Positions 7,843 to 15,158 of a stretch of 64,000 nucleotides of DNA are shown here, piece by piece. The first letter of the stretch is position 1. Every line of letters starts with the position of its first letter. Both the position numbers and the translations under genes were made by a program. Source of the stretch: Arthrobacter sp. PGP41 (GTDB taxonomy: Bacteria > Actinomycetota > Actinomycetes > Actinomycetales > Micrococcaceae); the NCBI RefSeq assembly GCF_002953935.1, contig NZ_CP026514.1:3410001-3474000 (forward strand), read 5' to 3'. Below the pieces are notes generated by a model. The model was given only the letters and a program-made list of their open reading frames with translations, did not search any database and was not told where the DNA came from.

Positions 7843-8910
7843 ATGTCCGCAGCATTCGGGAAGGCCGACGGCGGGGCGGACTTCACGTCCGCGCTCTTCC
7901 TGGGCCAGCACCATCCCAGCGCCGGGTTCCGTCCGTGGGCTGAATTCACCACGGGCGTTCCCGCGGCGCTGCGGGAACTGCCGGACGCGGAAAGGCTTGC
8001 GCGTGTAATCGCCGGTCAGCAGCAGGCCGGGTCCGGCCTGGTTGCCCGCTCGGCCCTGCACGGGATGATGGATGTGCTGCAGGCACTTCCCTGCCCCGGG
8101 GACCTGCTGCTGGTGGACGGGGGCGCCTACCCTCTGTCCCAGTGGGCCTGCCGGGCAGCGCAGTCCCGGGGCGTACGGGTGGTGACGTTTCCGCACTTCC
8201 GGCCGCCCGCCGTCGTGCCTGGAACCAGGACGTGGCTGGTGACCGACGGCTGGTGCCAGGGGTGCGGCCGTCCGGCGCCGCTCGCCGCGCTGCAGGCGCT
8301 GGCCGGGAAGACCGGCGGCCAGGTGATCGTGGACGATTCCCTGGGCTTCGGTGTCCTGGGGCGGCGGTCCGTGGAGGGCAGCTTCGGGGACGGAACGGGG
8401 ACGCTGCGGTGGGCAGGGTTGAAGCACGACGGCGTGGTGTGGCTTGCGTCGCTGGCGAAGGCGTACGGGACCCCCGTCACGGTCATCACCGGGGAGGGCG
8501 GGGCCATTAGCAGGCTGTCCCGGCTCGGCGGCAACCGCCTGCACAGCAGCCCGCCGTCGGCAGCAGACCTCGGCGCCGGCCTCAGTGCCCTCCGCGACAG
8601 CCGCATGCCCCGCCTGCGTGCCCGCCTGTTCCGGCTCACGCGGTGGCTGCGGCAGGCGTTGAACGATCTGGGACTGGCCCCGTTGGGGCTGCCGTTCCCC
8701 ATTGTGGGAACCCGCGTGGACTCGCTCCTGCTGGCACGGCGGTGGCGGAACGGCCTCGCGGCCCGGGGCGTGCAGGCCCTGGTGCAGCTGCCCCGCTGCC
8801 AGCCCGGCGCGCTGCTGTCCGCGGTGGTACGGGCGGACCACTCGCAGGCGGACCTTGACCGCCTGGTCCGGGGCCTCGCCCAGGTCACCCGGGACCGGCG
8901 GGCGGCGTGA
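7843..8910 (+). CDS. PLP-dependent fold-type I enzyme resembling alpha-oxoamine synthases
   Basis: The product is 355 aa. VIVDDSLGFGVLGRRS (161-176) corresponds to the D-E-A-H-x-x-G-x-x-G signature of 8-amino-7-oxononanoate synthase and 2-amino-3-ketobutyrate ligase. D164 is in the position of the PLP-nitrogen-binding Asp. SLAKAYG (204-210) supplies the Schiff-base lysine K206. Two features differ from the family: the usual E-A-H is D-S-L, and the chain is about 40 residues shorter at the N-terminus, where the family's substrate-binding strand lies. The substrate is therefore unclear, and a condensation with acyl-CoA should not be assumed. The gene starts 9 nt after the preceding stop with GGGGCGGAG as RBS, and overlaps the next gene by one base. 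Confidence 0.75.
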   Translation: MSAAFGKADGGADFTSALFLGQHHPSAGFRPWAEFTTGVPAALRELPDAERLARVIAGQQQAGSGLVARSALHGMMDVLQALPCPGDLLLVDGGAYPLSQWACRAAQSRGVRVVTFPHFRPPAVVPGTRTWLVTDGWCQGCGRPAPLAALQALAGKTGGQVIVDDSLGFGVLGRRSVEGSFGDGTGTLRWAGLKHDGVVWLASLAKAYGTPVTVITGEGGAISRLSRLGGNRLHSSPPSAADLGAGLSALRDSRMPRLRARLFRLTRWLRQALNDLGLAPLGLPFPIVGTRVDSLLLARRWRNGLAARGVQALVQLPRCQPGALLSAVVRADHSQADLDRLVRGLAQVTRDRRAA

Positions 8911-9704
8911 TGAAGCACCTGGTCATCGACTCGCACGTGCACGTAGGCACGGCCGGCGTACCCCTTGGGCCGGCCGATCCGGAAACGTCCTTTGCCCTGT
9001 GGCAGGCCCGGGCCGCCGCCGCCGGGATATTCGGGGCGGTGCTGATGGCGGCGCCGGTGCGGACGTATGCGGCGGCCAACCGCACAGTCGCGGAACTTGC
9101 CGGGCGCGATCCCGCCAGGTGGCTCTGGTACGCCTTTGTGAACCCGGCCACGGACCGCGGGAGGGTGGGCGCCGTGGTGGCTGCCGCCGTCGTCCGTCAT
9201 GCCTGCGGGATCAAGGTGCACTGGTCCGACGCCATGGCCACGGACGAGGTGGCCGACGCCGCGGAGCGCCACGGCATGCCCGTCCTGTTCGATTCCGGCG
9301 GGGATGTGCAGCGGGTGGCCTACCTGGCGGCACGCCACCCCGATGTGCCGTGGATTGTGCCGCACCTCTCCTCCTTCGCCGACGACTGGCGTGCCCAGAA
9401 GCGGCTGATCGATCTCCTGGTGCGTGCGCCCAACGTTTTCACCGATACATCCGGGGTGCGGTATTTCGACCTGCTGGAGGAAGCCGTTGCGCGGGCCGGC
9501 GCCCACAAGGTGCTGTTCGGCAGCGACGGGCCGTATCTCCATCCGGCCCCTGAGCTCGCCAAGATCTTCGCGCTTGGCCTGATGCCCGAAGACCGGGACC
9601 TTGTCCTGGGCGGCAACATCCTGCGGCTTACCGGTCCAGCCCGAAAGGCCGCCGGCGCCCGAAACCCCACCACGCACTCCAGGAGGAATGAAGCATGGCT
9701 ATGA
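8910..9704 (+). CDS. Amidohydrolase-2-type metal-dependent hydrolase
   Basis: The product is 264 aa from the ATG at 8910, which shares its A with the preceding TGA (translational coupling); GTG at 8907 is the alternative. IDSHVHVG (6-13) supplies the HxH metal pair of strand 1. IKVHW, then VLFDSGG, then a PHLSSFADDW strand and FGSDGPYLHP near the C-terminus follow the order of the amidohydrolase-related TIM barrel (the Asp of strand 8 in GSD). The length fits the family. Likely cytoplasmic hydrolysis or decarboxylation of a small molecule, perhaps the product of the PLP enzyme before it. The substrate is unknown. The last 10 bases overlap the next gene. Confidence 0.8.
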   Translation: MKHLVIDSHVHVGTAGVPLGPADPETSFALWQARAAAAGIFGAVLMAAPVRTYAAANRTVAELAGRDPARWLWYAFVNPATDRGRVGAVVAAAVVRHACGIKVHWSDAMATDEVADAAERHGMPVLFDSGGDVQRVAYLAARHPDVPWIVPHLSSFADDWRAQKRLIDLLVRAPNVFTDTSGVRYFDLLEEAVARAGAHKVLFGSDGPYLHPAPELAKIFALGLMPEDRDLVLGGNILRLTGPARKAAGARNPTTHSRRNEAWL

Positions 9705-10303
9705 CCACGTTGGGCAAGGGACCCGAAACCATCACCGATGCGGGCCTCGCCGAGATCAAGCCGGACAACACTGCGGCCATCCGGAAGGGACTGAACCAGC
9801 TGCGCGACTATGTAAAGCAGAGCAAAGCGGCGCGCAGCGGAACCGGTGCACCCCGGCAGGCCTGGATGCAGGGAAGCGAGCCGGAACGGAATTCAATATG
9901 GCTGGTCACGTACTCACCCTGGTCGGCGAAATCCGGCCCTCCCACCCATGTTCGCGTGTTCGCCCACCAGGTGGACCGCAGCGAACTGGTGAAGGGAAGT
10001 TCCCTGCCCGGCGTTGACCGCCTACTCCTGTCCCGCCGTGAGCTCCCGAAAGTGGAGCTGCCCAAGATGATCCCGTTTCCCCACCCCAAGAAAGCCGACC
10101 TGTTCGGCCTCACCGTGGAATCGTATGTGCGGGACGCCTTCGCGCAGGCCTACAAGCGCCCCCGGCAAAAGCCGCAGCGGCTGGGCCGCAAAGGCCCGGA
10201 CGTCCTGTGGCGCGAGCTCGAAGAACTGTTCCGCGAACTGGCGGAGGAGACGGGCGACAGTTACTGGCGCGAGGTGGCGGACGAGCTGTCGGCGGGTGTC
10301 TGA
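9695..10303 (+). CDS. Unknown 202-aa protein ending the sigma-54 operon
   Basis: A very strong AGGAGG lies upstream of the ATG at 9695, which overlaps the amidohydrolase gene by 10 nt. The N-terminal 60 residues are helical and Lys/Arg-rich. The middle has a hydrophobic strand (SIWLVTYSPWS) and a Pro/Lys-rich stretch. The C-terminus is a charged helix ([24 protein letters not shown]). There is no signal peptide and no known motif. Its 3' end overlaps the 3' end of the convergent activator gene by 43 bp. No function can be assigned. Confidence 0.7.
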   Translation: MAMTTLGKGPETITDAGLAEIKPDNTAAIRKGLNQLRDYVKQSKAARSGTGAPRQAWMQGSEPERNSIWLVTYSPWSAKSGPPTHVRVFAHQVDRSELVKGSSLPGVDRLLLSRRELPKVELPKMIPFPHPKKADLFGLTVESYVRDAFAQAYKRPRQKPQRLGRKGPDVLWRELEELFRELAEETGDSYWREVADELSAGV

Positions 10304-11655
10304 CACGCGCCGTCGGGGCCCGTTTTCCTGGCCTGCCGCTGCTGGATGGCCCGGTCAGTGAGGCCCAGCATGGCGGCGGCGGAGTGCACGTTTCCGCCGC
10401 TGCGTTCCACTGCCACGTCCACCGCCGCCTCCGCCGCACGTTCCTTGATGTCGCGCAGGCCCAGCCCGCGGTCCACGGCCCAGGCCACCGCTGCCCTGAA
10501 AGGATCGCCGCCTGCACGTGCTCCGGCGGCCGGCGCGGAATGCATGGAGACGGGCCGGTCCTCCCGGGGCAGGTCACCCGGAGTGATGGCGCCCGGACCC
10601 ACGTGGCGTGCGGCAATCCGGAAGGCCAGCTGGCGCAAGTCGCGGAGGTTGCCCGGGTAGGCCCTGCGCAGCAGCACGTCCTGGACCGAGGCGTCCACGT
10701 CCGGGTCCGCAGCTAAACCGCTGACCTCCCGGCAGAACCGGGCAAAGAGGGAGAGGATGTCTTCCACCCGTTCCCGCAGCGGCGGCATGGTGACCATCGA
10801 GGCGGCGATCCGGTGGTACAGGTCGGCGCGGAAGCTGCCGGCCGCCACTTCATCCTTGAGGTCCCGGTTGGTGGCACAGATGAGCCGGAACTTGCTGTTC
10901 AGCCACTTGTCGCCGCCGACGCGTTTATAGGTGCCCTCCTGGACCACGCGGAGCAGTGCGGGCTGCAGGTCAAGCGGCAGCTCCCCCACCTCGTCAAGGA
11001 AAAGGGACCCCTGGTCCGCTCCCGAGCACGCTCCGGTCCGGACACTCACGGCGCCTGTGAAGGCTCCGCGCTCGTGACCGAAAAGCTCGCTCCCCATCAG
11101 GGTTGGCACAATGGTGGTGCAGTCCACGGTCACCAGGTTGCCGCGCTGGTGGCTGACCGCGTGGGCCACCCGGGCCGCCAGCTCCTTGCCAGTCCCCGTT
11201 TCGCCCTGGATCAGGATGGGGCCCTGCCCGAACCGGGCCGCCACCACGAGGTCCCGGAGCGCGGACCGGAAGGCGGGGCTGTTGCCGGTCAGTTTTTCCC
11301 GGACCGCAACCGAATCGAGGACCGCTTCAACATCCTGGATCCGCTGCATCCACGCCGATACAGCTGGCACCTGCCCCTGCCACGCAATGCACTCCGCTGC
11401 GCCCGCATCCAGCACAGGCCAGGGCTTCAGCTTCCCGTTTGGAGGCCCGATGACCATCACCCGGCTCCGGCCATACTCGGCCGCCCCGAGGGCAGCCCTC
11501 AGGTCCTGGGAATCCGATACGGACAAGATGATGCCGGCCGTTGAGCCGCCGGACGGGGCATCGGATTCCGCCAGGGCCACCCCTCCTGCGCTGAGCGCGG
11601 CGATCGCCTCCCGGGCCCATAATTGCCGCCCTGTGAGATCGATCAGCCATGGCAT
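10261..11655 (-). CDS. Sigma-54-dependent AAA+ transcriptional activator (enhancer-binding protein)
   Basis: The product is 464 aa from the ATG at 11655, which has GAAGGGG 9 nt upstream. An in-frame ATG at 11712 adds 19 residues without a good RBS. Residues 1-120 are an unrecognised sensory domain, perhaps receiver-like but without a visible phospho-acceptor set. The AAA+ core has Walker A GETGTGKE (151-158), the sigma-54-contacting GAFTGA loop (197-202), Walker [11 protein letters not shown] (218-227) and CATNRDL. The C-terminus carries a Fis-type helix-turn-helix ([20 protein letters not shown]). All residues needed to remodel sigma-54 are intact, so it is the obvious activator of the 3297 promoter. 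It is convergent with that operon and overlaps its last gene by 43 bp. Confidence 0.92.
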   Translation of the reverse strand: MPWLIDLTGRQLWAREAIAALSAGGVALAESDAPSGGSTAGIILSVSDSQDLRAALGAAEYGRSRVMVIGPPNGKLKPWPVLDAGAAECIAWQGQVPAVSAWMQRIQDVEAVLDSVAVREKLTGNSPAFRSALRDLVVAARFGQGPILIQGETGTGKELAARVAHAVSHQRGNLVTVDCTTIVPTLMGSELFGHERGAFTGAVSVRTGACSGADQGSLFLDEVGELPLDLQPALLRVVQEGTYKRVGGDKWLNSKFRLICATNRDLKDEVAAGSFRADLYHRIAASMVTMPPLRERVEDILSLFARFCREVSGLAADPDVDASVQDVLLRRAYPGNLRDLRQLAFRIAARHVGPGAITPGDLPREDRPVSMHSAPAAGARAGGDPFRAAVAWAVDRGLGLRDIKERAAEAAVDVAVERSGGNVHSAAAMLGLTDRAIQQRQARKTGPDGACQTPADSSSATSRQ

Positions 11656-11804
11656 AACACTGATCCCCTTCACATGAGGCACCCCAGGAACGAATGCAAA
11701 GACGCGAGACATATGATCATCCGTCGCGTTACGGGAGCGTTACAGTCCACGCTGCAGGCCGGGGAACGAGTCAGCTGACGGCGGTATCCATCCCGGGCAT
11801 GGAA

Positions 11805-11944
11805 GCGCCCCGATGTTATTGGGGGATACATCGGGGCGCCTGCAAAACAGAATAGGTCCGGGTTTTATTCAAATCAAATGCCAAACCCGTACGGCAAGGC
11901 GAAGGATATGGCCCAACCCCCAATAGGATTCCTAGGCCATATCC
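11805..11944. other. Structured non-coding segment with complementary hairpin loops
   Basis: Hairpin 1 has perfect 12-bp arms (11805-11816 and 11828-11839) and the 11-nt loop TATTGGGGGAT. Hairpin 2 has perfect 10-bp arms (11904-11913 and 11935-11944) and a 21-nt loop containing CCCCCAATA (11917-11925). That is the exact complement of TATTGGGGG in loop 1 (11817-11825). A 7-bp stem, CGGGTTT/AAACCCG (11859-11865, 11883-11889), lies between them. The loops could kiss in RNA or in extruded DNA. The segment starts about 150 bp upstream of the activator ORF, so it may be its leader, a separate RNA, or a recombination or regulatory site. Confidence 0.5.
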
Positions 11945-12215
11945 CCGCCGGTCAATGGGTTCCCGCAGGGACGCGAAAACGCTGTTTTCTGCACAGTGGA
12001 TCCCATAGCGCCGGCGTACCTGCGCACGGGGGCGAGGCGCCGACTGGCGACGGTCGGAGGGTGACTGGCCCCGGCCCTGCGGACGGCGGGCCTGGCGGCC
12101 ACAGACAGGGACCTCCGGGAAACACTGAGAGGCCGCTGCATGACCTCTCAGAGAATACCAAGATCAGCACCCCGGCGTTAATGTCACCGCTCCGTCCCAG
12201 GCGGATGCCGCGGAA
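11945..12215. other. Intergenic region without a supported gene
   Basis: No convincing coding frame. The open frame at 11878-12219 starts inside the hairpins and has no RBS or recognisable domain. A further inverted repeat, CTGAGAGG/CCTCTCAG, is at 12125-12132 and 12144-12151 with an 11-nt loop. It may belong to the structured segment or terminate it. Confidence 0.4.
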
Positions 12216-13073
12216 CTAGGTGCCGGCGTGGGCGAGGATTTCCGCGGCAGTTGCACCGGGCGCCCCGTGCTGGACGATATGTGGCTTGCCCGGTATTTCC
12301 ACGAACCGGCCGTCCGGCGCGGTGGCGGCCAATTTTTCGCACCAGGGCCCCGGTGCCACCGGATCGCGCGAGCCGCGGAGGACCAGGACCGGCTGGGACG
12401 CGACCGCCACGTTGGCCTCCAGCGCGTAGGACATCATGACCGGAAGTTCGGTGAGGTACCAGCGCAGGCCGGAGCGGACGTAATCCCCGAGGACGATCGC
12501 ATTTCCCGCCGGGCTTTCCCTCAGCGCGTCCAGGCCCAGGGCCAGGGATTGCTGGCGGACGGTCCGGCGTGCCGGGTCCACCACTGGCCCCAGGAGCACA
12601 AGGTGGGAGACGCTGGCGGGGTGCCGGACTGCGAGCTCGGCGGCGAACTGGGCACCCATGGAGTGTCCCACCACCACGGCCGGACCGGCGCCCATCTTTT
12701 CCAGCGTTGCGGCGGTGTGATCAGCGTAGTCGGGGATGCTGAGCTGCCGGTCCGGCGTGGGCGTTGACCCGAAACCGGGCAGGTCGATGGCGTGCGTGTC
12801 CCCGTGCCGGGCAAGGATGGCCTGGAGCCTGCGGAAGTACCGGTGCGACATCCCGATGCCGTGCAGCAGGACGAAGACCGGTCCGGATGAGCCCGGAGGA
12901 CCTGCCAGGGTGTGGACGTGTGAGGTCAGGGATCGGGTGGTGACGATCCTCGGAACCAGCGGCCGGCGCATCCAGGGCAGGGACCCGCGGAATGACGGTG
13001 GTTCGACGCCGGGCGGCTGGCTGGGTTGGGTGTGCACGGGTTTCCTTTCAACGCGCTCGTTCTGCTGGTTCAT
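12216..13073 (-). CDS. Alpha/beta hydrolase
   Basis: The product is 285 aa. FVLLHGIGMS (about 68-77) forms the oxyanion-hole HG motif. GHSMG holds the nucleophilic serine, and the acidic and histidine members are plausibly in SRDPV and GKPHIVQHG near the C-terminus. There is no signal peptide, so it is cytoplasmic. Substrate unknown: esters, lactones or haloalkanes are all possible for this fold. Its ATG overlaps the stop codon of the upstream lipid-kinase gene by one base (TAATG), so the two form a translationally coupled operon. That pairing hints at a lipid-related substrate, which is only inference. Confidence 0.85.
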   Translation of the reverse strand: MNQQNERVERKPVHTQPSQPPGVEPPSFRGSLPWMRRPLVPRIVTTRSLTSHVHTLAGPPGSSGPVFVLLHGIGMSHRYFRRLQAILARHGDTHAIDLPGFGSTPTPDRQLSIPDYADHTAATLEKMGAGPAVVVGHSMGAQFAAELAVRHPASVSHLVLLGPVVDPARRTVRQQSLALGLDALRESPAGNAIVLGDYVRSGLRWYLTELPVMMSYALEANVAVASQPVLVLRGSRDPVAPGPWCEKLAATAPDGRFVEIPGKPHIVQHGAPGATAAEILAHAGT

Positions 13074-13972
13074 TACCCTAAAGTGGCCAGGGCAGCCGGG
13101 ACGCTTTCAATGGTGATCCGCGTGTTGGCATCAACGGATTTCACTTCTCCGTCCACCTGGTACGGAATGGGTTTGAGCGTGGTGAACCAGTAACTGCTGG
13201 CGCTGGGCTGGTGGCCGAGGCCTTTGGTGGCTGCCCGGAGCGCTGTCAGGAGCACCTGCAGTTTGGAGCGGTGGGGGAACATGACTACTTCGAATTTGCC
13301 GTCCGAGGGCAGGTTGTCGGCTTCGCTGAGGGTGGCGTATTTGGCCATCCGCGGGATGTTGGCGAACACAAGGCTGTCGAACTTGCGGCGCCCTCCTCCG
13401 CTTTGGCGGATTTCGAACGGCTTGAACTTCGAAAAAGTCCTCATCACGGAAAACAGTTCCTTCAAGGCGCCCTTGCTGCCCTTTTCCAGGTCGATCGCCA
13501 TGACCGGCGTCAGGCCGAAGCCGATGTAGGAATGTGCATACTCGGCAGCAGCGTCCGGCCCGTCGCCCTTCCTGATGCGCAGGAGGTCGATATGGCGGAC
13601 GGCACCGCCGGTGATGGCAGCCCCCAGGGGCCCGGTGCCGGTGGTGCGGCGGTGATCGTTGGCGTTCCCCGCCGCCATGACCGCGCATACCGCGCGGGGG
13701 TTGCCGGCCTGCATCACACCGTTGACAACTTCGTTGTAGCCGCCGTCTCCGCTGACGGAGACGATCAGCACGTCCCGGCCGCCCGAAGCAGCATCGCGGG
13801 CCAGCTCAACGGCATGCCCGGCGTGGTCCGTGGGTTGCAGGGTGACATCCGAGGCATAGGGAAGAAGCTCTCCGAGCTCCTCCCGCAGTTGCTCGGCAAG
13901 CCGTGGGGCGTCGCCGCTGCTGTTGGGATTAAAGATGATGACGATTGACTCAAAGGCCTGTTCAGTTTTCAT
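13073..13972 (-). CDS. Diacylglycerol kinase family lipid kinase
   Basis: The product is 299 aa. FNPNSSG near the N-terminus and SGDGGYNEVVNG (about 93-104) are the nucleotide-binding motifs of the DAGK catalytic fold (canonical GDGTxNEV). MAAGNANDHRR matches the following GT-N-D-x-A-R region. It should phosphorylate a lipid alcohol such as diacylglycerol at the inner membrane face using ATP. GG replaces the usual GT in the P-loop-like motif, a common family variant. It is the first gene of a two-gene operon with the alpha/beta hydrolase. Confidence 0.85.
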   Translation of the reverse strand: MKTEQAFESIVIIFNPNSSGDAPRLAEQLREELGELLPYASDVTLQPTDHAGHAVELARDAASGGRDVLIVSVSGDGGYNEVVNGVMQAGNPRAVCAVMAAGNANDHRRTTGTGPLGAAITGGAVRHIDLLRIRKGDGPDAAAEYAHSYIGFGLTPVMAIDLEKGSKGALKELFSVMRTFSKFKPFEIRQSGGGRRKFDSLVFANIPRMAKYATLSEADNLPSDGKFEVVMFPHRSKLQVLLTALRAATKGLGHQPSASSYWFTTLKPIPYQVDGEVKSVDANTRITIESVPAALATLG

Positions 13973-14164
13973 AATGGCTTTCGTGGTGTTTACGCATCCT
14001 CAGGCCGGCGGTCCCTGCGCTCTAGCGGCCGCATTCTTGGCTCGGGCTCAGGCGTGGGGGCAGCGGCCTCAAACTCAATGCCTTGCGCGGGACATCGGGG
14101 GGATCTGAGGGATTTCCAGGCGTCCGCGGCTGGAATCCCGCAGGCTGGACAAATCGTACGTGGA

Positions 14165-14209
14165 CTGATGCAGGGCGCGGCACCGTTGTGGTGCCGCGCC
14201 CTGCATCAG
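14165..14209. terminator. Long perfect hairpin, probable terminator of the 14245 gene
   Basis: Two 20-nt arms (14165-14184 and 14190-14209) are perfectly complementary around the loop GTTGT. It lies 35 bp past the stop of the minus-strand gene at 14245. No U-tract follows, which is usual for actinobacterial hairpin terminators. Confidence 0.7.
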
Positions 14210-14244
14210 GTCAGCTCCCGGCCTTGCGGGCCGGATAAGCGGTG

Positions 14245-14520
14245 TTAGGAGTGCGTGCCGTGGGCACGGTTACCGGCCTTCGCCAAGCCGCGGGCGATCA
14301 TCAGGCCAACTGTGAGGAAGGTGATGTACTGCATGGCCTGGCTGGCGTTGAAGACGTCGACGCCGTTCTCGCTGGCATCATCCCCGACAACCGCGGCCGT
14401 GATGATGGTGGCCAGGACCGCTGCAACGTAGACGGCGAACTCGAGGGTGCGCGTCGAGATCTTGATGTCATTGGCGTTGCGGACAGCGCTGGAATGGTCA
14501 TTGTGGGTGTTTACAGACAT
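14245..14520 (-). CDS. Small two-span membrane protein, unknown function
   Basis: The product is 91 aa from the ATG at 14520, which has AGGAG 6 nt upstream; a longer frame to 14592 lacks an RBS. Two hydrophobic segments are visible (about 24-44, FAVYVAAVLATIITAAVV, and about 58-76, MQYITFLTVGLMIARGLA), separated by a short acidic loop with DDASENGVD. The N-terminus is hydrophilic with His and Asn. The pattern fits a small integral membrane protein with both ends in the cytoplasm. I do not recognise a family. A palindromic element lies upstream. Confidence 0.7.
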   Translation of the reverse strand: MSVNTHNDHSSAVRNANDIKISTRTLEFAVYVAAVLATIITAAVVGDDASENGVDVFNASQAMQYITFLTVGLMIARGLAKAGNRAHGTHS

Positions 14521-14604
14521 GTAATGCTCCTGAGGGTTTGGTGAGCGGCCCAGATTGGCCGTGCAAACTCTGATCCCTCTACTCGAAACCATGTCAACAA
14601 CTTC

Positions 14605-14632
14605 TCTACACCGTAGACTTTACTTGTAGACC
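14605..14632. promoter_or_regulatory. Candidate operator upstream of the small membrane protein gene
   Basis: TCTACACCGTAGA (14605-14617) is a 5-bp-arm palindrome with a 3-bp spacer. A further half-site, TGTAGACC, follows at 14625-14632. On the minus strand TTGACA lies just downstream, so a repressor here would block that promoter. CTAC/GTAG half-sites resemble BlaI/MecI-family operators, but no such regulator is in the window. Confidence 0.35.
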
Positions 14633-14805
14633 GCTTAATAAGCAAACTTACGTTCATGCCCGCGTTGCCGTTATCCGGGGCTGCAGCCGCTTCGAACGGG
14701 CGCTGGTACGTGTTAGGTAGAACTGCCGCGAGATTGGGTAGGCGCCGGTGAAGATTGGGTAGATTCAGCCCCGCGATCCAGCGCGGACTGCGGCGTTACG
14801 GTTGA

Positions 14806-15015
14806 CGCAAATTCCTAAGTTCCGCAGCTGTATCCGGGTTCCTGTTCACGACTCTCGTCGTCGTGGCATCGGCGGCTTCGGCCGCTCCCATCGCCTGTCC
14901 AGGCGGGCAGACCGTCACCAAGGTCGATGGGGGCTGGCAGTGCATCAATAACGGCAGGAACGGCAGCAATAAGGAGAACCCGAAGAACCCCAACGCGGGT
15001 AAGGACAAGTTCTAG
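14806..15015 (+). pseudogene. Start-less copy of a small secreted-protein gene
   Basis: The frame encodes a signal-peptide-like core (LFTTLVVVASAASAAP), then ACPGGQTVTKVDGGWQC and an Asn/Lys-rich tail ending AGKDKF. A TGA at 14803 lies upstream, and no ATG, GTG or TTG occurs before the hydrophobic core, so the n-region and start codon are missing. The other copy is at 19995-20180. Function unknown. Confidence 0.6.
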
Positions 15016-15071
15016 GGTTGCGCTCAATCGGGCCGCCTCCAGCGTGGAGGCGGCCCCCTTCATGCACCCGG
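14834..15071. repeat. 238-bp direct repeat, left copy
   Basis: Nearly identical to 19999-20236 at a constant offset of 5165 bp, with only a few substitutions. It carries the body of a small secreted-protein gene and its terminator. Similarity starts at CCGGG and ends at CACCCGG; the flanks differ on both sides. The 5 kb between the copies holds the large GH16 gene. Confidence 0.9.
15030..15056. terminator. Hairpin terminator in the left direct repeat
   Basis: GGGCCGCCTCC (15030-15040) pairs with GGAGGCGGCCC (15046-15056) around AGCGT and is followed by CCTTC. It lies 14 bp after the TAG of the small gene. Confidence 0.75.
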
Positions 15072-15077
15072 TCTGCC

Positions 15078-15117
15078 GGTCATGCCCGGTTCGCAGGTGC
15101 GGTTGCCCGAGGCATGG
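15078..15117 (-). pseudogene. 40-bp remnant of the FAD/Fe-S oxidoreductase 3' end
   Basis: This stretch aligns with 20325-20364, the part of the oxidoreductase gene encoding its last Cys-containing segment (NRTCELGMT), with about four mismatches. It follows the left direct repeat just as the real gene follows the right one, with intervening bases lost. It is a footprint of a duplication that once extended into that gene. Confidence 0.6.
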
Positions 15118-15158
15118 GATGTTCGGTGGCGAAAGCGCCAGCGGGAACGAGTAACGAC

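Noticed and set aside
8736..8750. TGGCACG with a GC 12 bp later inside the PLP-enzyme gene
   Set aside because: The -12 part is TGGC and it lies inside a coding region of a continuous operon; likely chance.
11911..11917. GCCCAAC resembling the RYYYAAC core of an integron attC site
   Set aside because: No matching GTTRRRY partner at the other end and no integrase gene; a 7-base match is expected by chance.
11878..12219. 113-aa open frame in the structured region
   Set aside because: Starts within the hairpins, has no RBS and no recognisable residues; better explained as structured non-coding DNA.
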